NCBI RefSeq assembly: GCF_017115165.1
Contig: NZ_JABXKF010000171.1
Coordinates: forward strand, 1 to 51,838
DNA from: Nostoc sp. LPT
GTDB taxonomy: Bacteria; Cyanobacteriota; Cyanobacteriia; Cyanobacteriales; Nostocaceae
Direction of reading: 5' to 3'
Length of the DNA stretch: 51,838 bases
The notes beneath the pieces were generated by a model. It worked only from the letters and a program-made list of their open reading frames with translations. It was not told the DNA's origin and searched no databases. A program made the translations under genes and the position numbers. Numbering within the stretch: the first letter of the stretch is position 1; every line of letters starts with the position of its first letter. Below are positions 43,995 to 51,838 of this stretch, piece after piece.

Positions 43995-44753
43995 ATGAAC
44001 TTAACACCCAGTGAGTTAGAACGCTATCACCGCCAAATGATGCTTCCCAATTTTGGAGAAGCAGGACAAAAGCGCTTAAAGTCTGCAACGGTTTTGGTTA
44101 CAGGTGTCGGGGGATTAGGCGGTACATCAGCGCTTTATTTGGCAGTAGCGGGTGTTGGGCGGCTAATCCTAGTTCGGGGTGGTGATTTACGGCTAGATGA
44201 TCTGAATCGTCAGGTTCTGATGACAAATGATTGGGTAGGTAAGCCAAGAGTACTCAAAGCCAAAAAAACTCTGCAAGCTATTAATCCTGATATTCAAGTG
44301 GAAGCAGTTCATGATTACGTTACAAAGGAGAATGTAGATTCTTTAGTGCAATCTGCTGATATAGCTGTTGATTGCGCCCACAATTTCACAGAGCGGAACT
44401 TGCTCAATGAGGCTTGCGTGCGCTGGCAAAAACCAATGGTGGAAGCTGCAATGGACGGAATGGAAGCTTACCTGACAACGATTATTCCTGGTGTCACTCC
44501 TTGTCTATCATGCTTGTTCCCAGAAAAGCCGGATTGGAATCAGCGTGGGTTCTCGGTTCTCGGTGCTGTTTCTGGGACACTAGCTTGTCTTAGTGCATTA
44601 GAGGTAATAAAGCTGATTACTAAGTTTAGTCAACCCCTATTGTCACAACTGCTGACAATTGACTTAATGCGAATGGAATTTGCCAAACGACATTCTTATC
44701 GCGATCCTTCATGTCTAGTGTGTGGTAGTAGTTCTTGTTCGGAAAATTCGTAA
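43995..44753 (+). CDS. HesA/MoeB/ThiF family protein
   Basis: 252 aa. ELERYHRQMMLPNFGEAGQKRLKSATVLVTGVGGLGGTSALYLA is the E1-type start and ATP loop; LDDLNRQVL contains the nucleotide-site Arg. Zinc ligands are present as CLSCLFP and CLVCGS. A candidate catalytic Cys is not certain. It adenylates a ThiS/MoaD-like partner, none of which is adjacent. GAGG precedes ATG 43995. It precedes a siderophore-uptake cluster. It is distinct from the zinc-less E1 at 16089. Confidence 0.88.
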   Translation: MNLTPSELERYHRQMMLPNFGEAGQKRLKSATVLVTGVGGLGGTSALYLAVAGVGRLILVRGGDLRLDDLNRQVLMTNDWVGKPRVLKAKKTLQAINPDIQVEAVHDYVTKENVDSLVQSADIAVDCAHNFTERNLLNEACVRWQKPMVEAAMDGMEAYLTTIIPGVTPCLSCLFPEKPDWNQRGFSVLGAVSGTLACLSALEVIKLITKFSQPLLSQLLTIDLMRMEFAKRHSYRDPSCLVCGSSSCSENS

Positions 44754-44844
44754 ACAACATCTTTATAAACAACCGAATCTACTTGATGAGCCAAGTATCT
44801 GTTATTTTGACTCTTTAAATACTTCATAGTAGCTTACCATTACA

Positions 44845-45810
44845 ATGACATTAATACTCCCGTATCCAGATTACGTAGAACTATTATACCAAGCAGAAAT
44901 AATTCAGAATAATGATAGTTCAGATAATTTTGATATCACTAGAAAGTATCAATTTGGGCAAGGGTATTGGCGACATATTCAGCTACGAGATAGCATATCT
45001 TTAGAAATTTCCAATTATCAGCAGCCAAAATCATTCATTTTAAAACTTCATGAGCGAAAGCATCCATTAGAATTTCGATTCCTTATTTTGTTAGAGAGCG
45101 AATTTAAAAACCTTGAGTTCAAGACAGCAGAATACTTTTTAAGTGGCAGTGGTATGGCATCTGAGTGCGCTGTATTCGAGCCATCAGCGCGGATAGTAGA
45201 AGTAGCTATTCACCTACATCCAAATATATTTCATAGCTTTGCAGAAAATACATCTGGTAAACTCCCAAAAGAATTACAACATCTAATTAGACGTTGGGAT
45301 CAACCAACTTATGAACGCTATGGAACTCAAACTCCTGCAATGCAAATAGCAGTACAGCAAATCCTTCAATGTCCCTACCAAGGCTTTACTAAACAAATTT
45401 ATCTTGAAGGTAAGGTTTGGGAACTGGTAGCAATGCTAGTCGAGCAAGAAGTACAAATCAACCAAGATTGCTTCCAGATTAATAAACTCAAGCCATCAGA
45501 TATTGACCGTATTTACAATGTTAAGGAAATTCTGTTAAAACATTTAGACAACCCACCATCTCTTATTGAATTAGCACGGCAAGTTGGTTTAAATGATTGC
45601 ACAATGAAGCAAGGCTTTAAGCAGGTTTTTGGGATCACAGTATTTGGCTACCTACATAACCACCGTATGGAACTAGCTCAAAAGCTACTGATTGAAAGAA
45701 ATATGAATGTCACAGAAGTAGCCAGAACAGTAGGTTATGCTAGCTTACCTTCATTTAGTAATGCTTTTCGTAAGAAGTTTGGGGTAAGTCCTAAGTCCTG
45801 TCAGAAATAA
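44845..45810 (+). CDS. AraC family regulator of siderophore uptake
   Basis: 321 aa. The C-terminal 100 residues are a double helix-turn-helix: PPSLIELARQVGLNDCTMKQGFKQVFGITVFGYLHNHRME, then NVTEVARTVGYASLPSFSNAFRKKFGVSP. The N-terminal region is the sensor type seen in PchR-like regulators (binding iron-siderophore). It directly precedes a TonB receptor, the usual target. Direct repeats immediately after its stop are probable binding sites. Confidence 0.9.
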   Translation: MTLILPYPDYVELLYQAEIIQNNDSSDNFDITRKYQFGQGYWRHIQLRDSISLEISNYQQPKSFILKLHERKHPLEFRFLILLESEFKNLEFKTAEYFLSGSGMASECAVFEPSARIVEVAIHLHPNIFHSFAENTSGKLPKELQHLIRRWDQPTYERYGTQTPAMQIAVQQILQCPYQGFTKQIYLEGKVWELVAMLVEQEVQINQDCFQINKLKPSDIDRIYNVKEILLKHLDNPPSLIELARQVGLNDCTMKQGFKQVFGITVFGYLHNHRMELAQKLLIERNMNVTEVARTVGYASLPSFSNAFRKKFGVSPKSCQK

Positions 45811-45851
45811 AAATTCCGTCTCGAATAAAAAAAATTCCGGCTCGAATAAAA
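45811..45851 (+). promoter_or_regulatory. Direct-repeat operator for AraC regulator
   Basis: AATTCCGTCTCGAATAAAA and AATTCCGGCTCGAATAAAA repeat with a 21-bp period (two helical turns), about 160 bp upstream of the TonB receptor gene. Tandem sites at this spacing suit an AraC-type activator. Binding is inferred. Confidence 0.6.
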
Positions 45852-46013
45852 CGCAAAAACTGAAAAGTTATATATTTTTACAAGAATTAGGTTGGTATAA
45901 ATATATTTTTTACCAACTTAGTTAGTAAAAATAATTATTCTCTAAATAATGATAAAAATTATACTTAAATATCAATTTTAAGACCTGGTAACCACTGAGG
46001 AGTGTATGTAAAA

Positions 46014-48653
46014 ATGCTTATCAGACTACAATATCCTGCTGTTTGCTGGTTAATATCTATTGTTTGTCTAACTTTAGCCAATCCAGCATATCCTGAACAA
46101 CCGTCAGTCAAAAAAACTTTAGTACGCTCAGGTGAAGTTTTTAAAGAAATTCAAACATTGAATCAGCTACAGCTTCCTAAAACTAATGCTTCATATTTAT
46201 GGAGAGTACCCAGACAGAATAAATTTCCCGAACTTAGTCAAGCAAATACAGATGTGGTATTAGTTACGGATGTTCAGGTTAACTCTACTGATAAAGGGAT
46301 AGAGTTAATTTTAGTCACAGCTAATTCTCTTAAATTACAAGTTTTACCGAAAACTGAGGGTAATTCTTATATTGCAGATATCCCTAACGCCAAGTTGCAA
46401 CTAAGAAGTGGGGATTTTAAACAATCAAAGCCAGTAGCCGGAATTGCATTAATTACAGTTGCAAATGTAGATGCGAACACATTGCGAGTAACGGTGACTG
46501 GGGAAGCTTTTGTGCCTGCGGTGGAGTTGTTTGATAGTACAAAAGAAGGTTTAGTTTTTGGAGTGACCCCTAGTACTTCTACTGCTCAACAGCCAACAAC
46601 AACGCCAGAACAAAAACCATCTACAACAGAGCCAGAAAATCCCATAGAACTAGAGGTGACTGCTCCACCAGATACAAACTATCGGGTACCAGATGCAACT
46701 ACTGCAACGAAAACAGATACACCATTGCGTGATATTCCCGCTTCAGTTCAGGTAATTCCTCAGCAGGTTATCGAAGACCAACAACCGCGTAACTTAATTG
46801 GGATACTCAGAAATGCTGGCGTTGTCCAAAATAATTTTTCATCTCGAATTGCAGACACTTTTTCTATTCGAGGTTTTAGAGCCAGAAACGTTTATAGAAA
46901 CGGTGTCAAAGACCGCTTTGCAGATGTTGCTGCTCTTTCAAGTTCGCTGACAAATATAGATAGAGTAGAAGTTGTTAGAGGGCCAAACTCTGTAATTTAT
47001 GGTCAAGTCAATCCAGGTGGGATCATTAATATAGTTACTAAAAAGCCTTTGAGTCAACCTTACTATGCCTTAGAGGTAAGGCGTGGTGGTTATGAACTTT
47101 TTGAACCTTCACTTGACCTTTCTGGCCCTGTGACAAAAGATGGCAGTCTGTCGTATCGTTTAAACACTTCTTACAGAACCGCAGAAGACTTTACTGATTT
47201 TTATAATGAAAAGCGTTTTTTCGTTTCGCCTGTTGTTAATTGGCGTATAGGGAAAAATACAAATCTAACTTTTGATACAGAGTATGAAGACATACAACAG
47301 TCGCTAGGCACTGGTTTGGAGCAGATTGCTAGTGCAACTATACTTCCTAACCCAAATGGCAAAATCCCTATTAACCGTTATTTAGGGGAACCGACTGATT
47401 TCTTTAACCGCCAGCTTAATAGATATAATTACAATCTAGAACATCGCTTTAACGATAACTGGTCTATTAGTAATTCATTTCAAGCTGCATTTTTAACCCT
47501 TGATTTACGTGAAACAGCTGTTACCAGTCTGCTGGAAGCAGACAACCGCACTGTCGAAAGAGATCAGACTACTTTTCCAAAGCCAACAGAGTATGAAGCT
47601 TATACTTTAGATACTCATGTTATTGGTGATTTTAACACTGGTAATATAAAACATAAACTTTTGGTGGGGTTTGACTTATTTAGACAAACCCGAAGAACTA
47701 GTGTACTTAGAACAGCTGCGGCCCCTCTTGATGTCTTTAACCCAGTGTATGGTCAACCACTAGGTGATACTCTTGGAGGAGTTGATGTCTTCTTTAGAGA
47801 TGATGCTTTAGGCTTTTATCTTCAAGACCAAGTGACACTTGCCAATAACCTCAAATTGCTTGTGGGTGGACGTTATGACTTGGTAGAGAATGAGTTTGCT
47901 AATCGGATTACATCAACGGCGAGTGTCCAGTCTGATTCTGCCTTTAGTCCAAGGGTAGGCATAGTTTATCAACCCGTAGCGCCTGTCTCACTCTACGCCA
48001 GCTATAGCCGTTCTTTTGAACAAGAAACGGGTGCAGATAAAAATGACAACCTTTTTAAACCACGGCTGGGTACTCAGTATGAAGTGGGCGTTAAGACTGA
48101 TTTATTCGATAACAAACTCTCAGCAACACTTGCTTTATATGATCTGACACTAACTAACGTTTTGACTACCGATCCTACCGATCCCGATTATAGTGTGCAA
48201 ACAGGAGAACAAAGAAGTCGGGGAGTAGAACTGAGTGTCACCGGAGAGATTCTTCCTGGTTGGAATGTGATTGGCTTTTACGGTTATACAGACGCACGCA
48301 TTACCAAAGACAATGATCTTCCAGTCGGGAATCGAGTAGAAGGAGTACCAGCTCATGTCGCTAGTTTGTGGACAACTTACACCTTTGGTACTGGCTCTCT
48401 CAAAGGTTTTGGAGGTGGAATTGGCTTTAACTACGTTGGAGATCAAATGCCAGATAGTTTTGATACATATACGATCCCAAGCTACTTTCTTACCGATGCA
48501 GCTCTGTACTATCGGAATAACAACTTTAGCGTTGGACTCAACCTCAACAACATATTTAATGTTCGATATTATGAAGCAAGCTTTGATTATCTCCAAAGAA
48601 TTATTCCTGGTCGTCCGTATACAGCACAGTTGACAGTGAAGTGGGAATTTTAA
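46014..48653 (+). CDS. TonB-dependent siderophore receptor with AMIN domain
   Basis: About 879 aa from ATG 46014. A signal peptide (YPAVCWLISIVCLTLANPAYP) is followed by an AMIN-like beta region (VLVTDVQVNSTDKGIELILV) and a Pro/Thr linker. The plug domain (PLRDIPASVQVIPQQVIEDQQ, DRVEVVRGPNSVIYGQVNPGGIINIVTK) and a 22-strand barrel end with aromatic KWEF. It imports ferric siderophores across the outer membrane. An A/T-rich Fur-like stretch (TAATGATAAAAATTAT, 45947-45962) lies upstream but is only a weak match. Confidence 0.95.
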   Translation: MLIRLQYPAVCWLISIVCLTLANPAYPEQPSVKKTLVRSGEVFKEIQTLNQLQLPKTNASYLWRVPRQNKFPELSQANTDVVLVTDVQVNSTDKGIELILVTANSLKLQVLPKTEGNSYIADIPNAKLQLRSGDFKQSKPVAGIALITVANVDANTLRVTVTGEAFVPAVELFDSTKEGLVFGVTPSTSTAQQPTTTPEQKPSTTEPENPIELEVTAPPDTNYRVPDATTATKTDTPLRDIPASVQVIPQQVIEDQQPRNLIGILRNAGVVQNNFSSRIADTFSIRGFRARNVYRNGVKDRFADVAALSSSLTNIDRVEVVRGPNSVIYGQVNPGGIINIVTKKPLSQPYYALEVRRGGYELFEPSLDLSGPVTKDGSLSYRLNTSYRTAEDFTDFYNEKRFFVSPVVNWRIGKNTNLTFDTEYEDIQQSLGTGLEQIASATILPNPNGKIPINRYLGEPTDFFNRQLNRYNYNLEHRFNDNWSISNSFQAAFLTLDLRETAVTSLLEADNRTVERDQTTFPKPTEYEAYTLDTHVIGDFNTGNIKHKLLVGFDLFRQTRRTSVLRTAAAPLDVFNPVYGQPLGDTLGGVDVFFRDDALGFYLQDQVTLANNLKLLVGGRYDLVENEFANRITSTASVQSDSAFSPRVGIVYQPVAPVSLYASYSRSFEQETGADKNDNLFKPRLGTQYEVGVKTDLFDNKLSATLALYDLTLTNVLTTDPTDPDYSVQTGEQRSRGVELSVTGEILPGWNVIGFYGYTDARITKDNDLPVGNRVEGVPAHVASLWTTYTFGTGSLKGFGGGIGFNYVGDQMPDSFDTYTIPSYFLTDAALYYRNNNFSVGLNLNNIFNVRYYEASFDYLQRIIPGRPYTAQLTVKWEF

Positions 48654-49663
48654 TGAGAACAACTCATTGGTTAACCAAGTGTTTTGTCCGATGCCTGCCC
48701 CTTTTAGGATTGCTTGCTGTGGTAGTGTGGCTAAACGGTTGTTTCTTTTTTAATTACCCAAAAGTTAGCCATAACAAGAGTGTTTCTTCTTTAAATCAGG
48801 TTCGAGTAGTTCAGCACTTAATGGGTAAGACAATAGTTCCTGCTCATCCTCAACGAGTTGTTGTGCTTAGTGGTAGTTGTTTAGAAAATGCTTTGGCGTT
48901 GGGGATCAAACCTATAGCTGCCTCAAAGTCATTTGTCTCACAATTGCAGCGATTAGTAGGCCCGCTATCAGGTATTGAAGATGTAGATTGGCTCTCTCCT
49001 AGTATCGAAAAAGTCTTGTTTCTCAAACCAGACCTAATTCTTGGTATGCATTTTCATCAAGATATTTATCCACTGTTATCACACATTGCACCCACTGTTT
49101 TGGCTCCTCCTGGAGCCAGTGGAGCTTGGAAAGAATCTTTTGCTTTCACAGCCAGTGTTCTGGGTAAAACTAAAATAGCCCAACAGGTAATGGATAATTA
49201 TTATGCACGTTTGACACAGTTTAAAGCAAAAATGGGCGATCGCCTGAACACAACTTTAGTCTCGGTTGCCGAATTGCGTACTGATGCACTTTGGCTGTGG
49301 GCGAAGGCAAGTTTTTCAGGAGTTATTCTTAAAGATGCGGGTGTTGCACGTCCTTACTCTCAAACTTTGGATAGTCAAGCAACCCTGAGTTTAGGGGGTG
49401 GCCCTGCTGCCTATGCTTTATCAAAAGAACTTTTGAGGGAGTTAGATGGGGATATTTTATTTCTAGTATCAGAAGACGTACTGGGCACAAGGGATTTACA
49501 CCCAATGCTTGAGCAACTGAAAGCAGAACCGTTGTGGTCAAAGTTGAAAGTTGTCCAACAGGAAAAAGTTCATGAGGTGGGGTTTTACTGGGTTCAGTTT
49601 GGCCCCCTTGCAGCCAATCGGATGATAGACGATTTGGAGCGATATTTAGTTAAACAGCAATAA
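48653..49663 (+). CDS. Iron-siderophore ABC transporter substrate-binding lipoprotein
   Basis: 336 aa. The start overlaps the receptor stop (TAATG). Lipobox LLAVVVWLNGC predicts lipidation at Cys30. The FecB/FhuD-type fold follows: PAHPQRVVVLSGSCLENALALGIKPIA, WLSPSIEKVLFLKPDLILG, LLSHIAPTVLA and YWVQFGPLAANRMIDDL. No permease or ATPase is encoded in the window, so those are elsewhere. Confidence 0.92.
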   Translation: MRTTHWLTKCFVRCLPLLGLLAVVVWLNGCFFFNYPKVSHNKSVSSLNQVRVVQHLMGKTIVPAHPQRVVVLSGSCLENALALGIKPIAASKSFVSQLQRLVGPLSGIEDVDWLSPSIEKVLFLKPDLILGMHFHQDIYPLLSHIAPTVLAPPGASGAWKESFAFTASVLGKTKIAQQVMDNYYARLTQFKAKMGDRLNTTLVSVAELRTDALWLWAKASFSGVILKDAGVARPYSQTLDSQATLSLGGGPAAYALSKELLRELDGDILFLVSEDVLGTRDLHPMLEQLKAEPLWSKLKVVQQEKVHEVGFYWVQFGPLAANRMIDDLERYLVKQQ

Positions 49664-49691
49664 ACTATTTGAAAGTTTTTTAGGAGGGATG

Positions 49692-50351
49692 ATGTTGAAC
49701 TTGAGTGCAATTAGTAATGCAACTATGCAGGAAATTCCTTATAAATGGATTGTATTTGAAAACTTGCTTGACACTTCAGTACAATCTGAACTAGCAAATA
49801 GTTTTCCGACTACAAACTATAAAGAATATCATGCTAGAGACTTTGAGCCAGATGGATACCCGGAATATACATATAATGACTACAGGTTTTTTGCACGCTG
49901 CATTCTGGATGAAAGTAAGTACAAAGGTTTACAAGATATCAAGGATCTGAGTCTTAGTTGGCAAAAATTGATTGAAGAACTTCTCACTCCTGATTATCGA
50001 GAGGCAATGGAGCATCTTACTAATTTGGATTTGAAAAACCATTCACTAACTATTTATTTAACACGACATGATTTAGGATTCTGGAACCGTCCTCATACAG
50101 ATATCCCGCGTAAACATGTAACTCAACTTTTCTATCTCAATGAAGGATGGAACCCAGAGTGGGGAGGGTGTTTCCGAGTTCTCAAAGATAATCAGACTAC
50201 ATCTGTAGTTAAAGAAGTTCCACCCTTGCCGCAATATTCAGTTGCTATTGTACGTTGCGATCGCTCTTGGCACATGGTTTCCCCTATTTCCTTGAATGCA
50301 ACTCAACACCGTTTGCATCTAGCGACTACCTTTTGGCTACCAGAGTCTTAA
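49692..50351 (+). CDS. 2-oxoglutarate-Fe(II) dioxygenase
   Basis: About 219 aa, preceded by AGGAGGG. The HxD pair is in NRPHTDIPRKHVTQLFYLNEGW and the distal His in CDRSWHMVSPIS; an Arg after it (HRLHLATTF) would bind 2-oxoglutarate. The jelly-roll context EWGGCFRVLKD is typical. It is the last gene of the siderophore cluster (29 bp from the binding protein), perhaps modifying a siderophore or acting like PiuC-type proteins. Confidence 0.85.
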   Translation: MLNLSAISNATMQEIPYKWIVFENLLDTSVQSELANSFPTTNYKEYHARDFEPDGYPEYTYNDYRFFARCILDESKYKGLQDIKDLSLSWQKLIEELLTPDYREAMEHLTNLDLKNHSLTIYLTRHDLGFWNRPHTDIPRKHVTQLFYLNEGWNPEWGGCFRVLKDNQTTSVVKEVPPLPQYSVAIVRCDRSWHMVSPISLNATQHRLHLATTFWLPES

Positions 50352-50569
50352 GCCATTTGATTATCAAATTATTAAGATTTCCAGAATCTCAGCAAATCAG
50401 AGCATTTTTATCTCACCAGAGACACAAAAGAGCGTTAAACAGTCAGGGATTAGCAGATACTAAAGAGTCCTTTATTTTTGCAGTCTGCTACAACTTTTAC
50501 CAAAATAGTTAGATAATTGTAGCGATCCGCTTATAGAGCGATCGCCACAACTTATCTACTCATTTCGAG
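50352..50569. other. Intergenic, convergent gene ends
   Basis: No gene recognised. A GCGATC-containing hairpin (GTAGCGATCCGC...GAGCGATCGCCAC, about 50520-50550) may serve as a bidirectional terminator. Confidence 0.35.
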
Positions 50570-50779
50570 CTATTCTGTAGCAATTATGACATCTGACGCT
50601 TTAATCACAGCGATCGCTTGTTTTCCCTCTTGAAGTTGGAGATGGTCTACCGACTCTTTGGTAATAATTGCAGTTACTTCCACCCCAGGCACAATTTCTA
50701 ATATGACTTCAGAGTTGACTGCTCCTTGGTTAATTTTCTTAATAGTTCCTTTTAATGAATTACGAGCGCTAACTTCCAT
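50570..50779 (-). CDS. Molybdopterin-binding Mop/TOBE protein
   Basis: 69 aa: VSARNSLKGTIKKINQGAVNSEVILEIVPGVEVTAIITKESVDHLQLQEGKQAIAVIKASDVIIATE is the complete single-domain Mop fold (shown here as family-wide segments, motif SARNxLKGxI and VEVTAxITxxS). It binds molybdate or tungstate as oligomers. It is a lone gene with an A/T-rich upstream region. Confidence 0.93.
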   Translation of the reverse strand: MEVSARNSLKGTIKKINQGAVNSEVILEIVPGVEVTAIITKESVDHLQLQEGKQAIAVIKASDVIIATE

Positions 50780-51493
50780 ATTTTGATACTCCCTACGTTA
50801 AAAGATAATTTTAAACTGAGTAATACTAACAACTATCAGATTATTAGATTATCTTCATTTAGTGGGATGCTATCTTCTGCCTTACAGAAGAACTTAGATA
50901 TCAGACTGGTATTAGAATATCGCGAAAAAGTCGATAGTGGAATAGTCAAAGCTTGGCAGAGCATTCATTAAAAATTTTTTTTGGTGATCTGGCTACTCAG
51001 TTATTTTGGTGCGTTTTGATAATTCTTGGCAGATGGTAAATTTAGTAATATCATGTTTGCATAATTAGTTATGATTCCCACAGTCATTGCACCCCACACG
51101 CCAGGTGCTTCTCCTGTCGGAGACGCTACGCGAACAAGTCGGGCTTTGCCCGCCCAACGCACTGGCTCCCCTTAATCCCCTCCCCGCTTGCGGCTACGGT
51201 GTACACACAAGTCGAAAAAACTTCATCCACCAAAAATTTGCGGTGAAGCAGCGCTCTTGGTAGGGTTTCCAACGCCAGATGCTCCACTTGGGGAGACCCC
51301 ATCGCCCTTGGCGTCTCCCCTTGGGAGAAGACCGCACTGGCTCCTTTGCAGGCGACTGCTGTTAGCGCAGCGTTAGCGACGCACGAGCGTCACCCGAACG
51401 CGAGTGCGTCTCCGATAGGAGAAGGGTGCGTTACGCTGGCGTGACATAGCTAAATTGTTGCAATCATGGCGATGCCTGCGGTTCTTGCTAGCC
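50780..51493. other. Intergenic, repeat-rich
   Basis: No gene is supported. From about 51110 to 51440 there are many short palindromic repeats (GGAGACGCTACGCGAAC, CCGCTTGCGGC, GCTGTTAGCGCAGCGTTAGC) like those at 21540-21700. Confidence 0.5.
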
Positions 51494-51640
51494 AACTCAT
51501 TTGTTATTTTGGCGAACTCATTTGTTATTTTGGTGAACTCATTTGTTATTTCGGCGAACTCATTTGTTATTTCGGCGAACTCATTTGTTATTTTGGCGAA
51601 CTCATTTGTTATTTTGGCGAACTCATTTGTTATTTTGGCG
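51494..51640. repeat. 21-bp tandem repeat array, right edge
   Basis: Seven exact-length copies (147 bp) of AACTCATTTGTTATTTYGGCG, followed by TGGACATAACGCACCCTAC. It is the same unit as at 1-94. It makes a repetitive open frame on both strands (KITNEFA or LICYFGE heptads), which I take to be non-coding. Confidence 0.9.
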
Positions 51641-51838
51641 TGGACATAACGCACCCTACTGGCGTGACAGGGCTAAAATAGTGCATTAGCTTTCCTCTTG
51701 TGGGATGGGCGTCTCGCCCGTCCGGTGCGGGCTTTCCGGCCCACACCACAAGAAAATTTATTGCAAAAATTTAGTTTTGACACCTCATATCTTGCACCTG
51801 ATAAAAACAATCAGTATTAACCAAGAACAAGAAAGTAA

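Noticed and set aside
50783..50971. 62-aa frame divergent from the Mop gene
   Set aside because: Starts within the Mop promoter region with no recognised domain; I cannot support it.
51373..51654. 93-aa repetitive frame (KITNEFA heptads) and its opposite-strand counterparts
   Set aside because: It is a by-product of a 21-bp tandem repeat whose length is a multiple of three; the same unit at 1-94 is non-coding.

Overview
The window looks like the chromosome of a filamentous, Nostoc-like cyanobacterium. The evidence is the many GCGATCGC (HIP1) octamers, low-GC coding sequence, intergenic gaattc/tcaggagtc and gtcaaaagtc repeat families, DUF1822/CHAT/sigma-factor gene sets, TPS exoproteins with a CHAT-TPR neighbour, and an AMIN-domain TonB receptor.

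Layout. 1-588: a 21-bp tandem repeat (a related array lies at 51494-51640) and a small palindromic element. 595-6526: a leftward type I restriction-modification cargo in which hsdM is split by a nested Uma2 gene; no hsdR is present. 6614-7305: a frameshifted MerR-type gene and, just beside mutL, an array of GACA/TGTC repeats resembling the end of a Tn7-like or type V-K CRISPR-associated transposon. 7332-9077: mutL.

9499-16727 is the main discovery: a Ro60/Y RNA island. A TROVE-vWA Ro60 orthologue (12225-13658) sits among six RNAs (A-F) that share one Y-type stem. Its 5' strand carries GCCC-YAAC and ...AGC-nTACATAC; its 3' strand carries GCTY...AACTT-GCACG. The apical inserts differ. Two are tRNA-like (anticodon-position triplets CUA and UGA), and one is a circularly permuted tRNA. 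One resembles a circularly permuted piece of 23S rRNA domain IV (H68-H71). One carries both a sarcin-ricin-loop-like and a GTPase-associated-centre-like sequence. One has almost no insert. Interleaved with them are a 66-aa putative ubiquitin-like protein ending in Gly, an E1/ThiF-like enzyme, a HEPN protein, a frameshifted SEC-C protein and two unrecognised proteins. A 38-bp exact inverted repeat brackets the island. A working hypothesis is a Ro60 ribonucleoprotein whose RNAs present decoys of ribosomal functional centres and tRNAs, linked to a small protein-conjugation or sulfur-transfer pair.

16888-26500: a small membrane protein, a thioesterase relic, an adenosine-deaminase-like protein, small hypotheticals, a phosphodiester glycosidase-like protein, transposase relics, and a sigma factor-DUF1822-CHAT cluster whose CHAT gene has lost its CHASE2 part. 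26564-33548 (leftward): a secretion operon with a double-glycine-leader beta/gamma-crystallin protein, a C39-peptidase ABC exporter, two HlyD-type adaptors and a ferric-reductase-like flavoprotein. 34307-43097: a 1774-aa TPS exoprotein with tandem repeats, an overlapping TPR-CHAT protease-like gene, and a convergent DUF928 gene. 43995-50351: a HesA/MoeB-like E1, an AraC regulator with a direct-repeat operator, a TonB siderophore receptor, a lipoprotein siderophore-binding protein and a 2OG-Fe(II) oxygenase. 50570-50779: a Mop/TOBE protein. The remainder is repeat-rich and non-coding.

Family assignments were made by eye from remembered motifs; no database search or RNA folding program was run.
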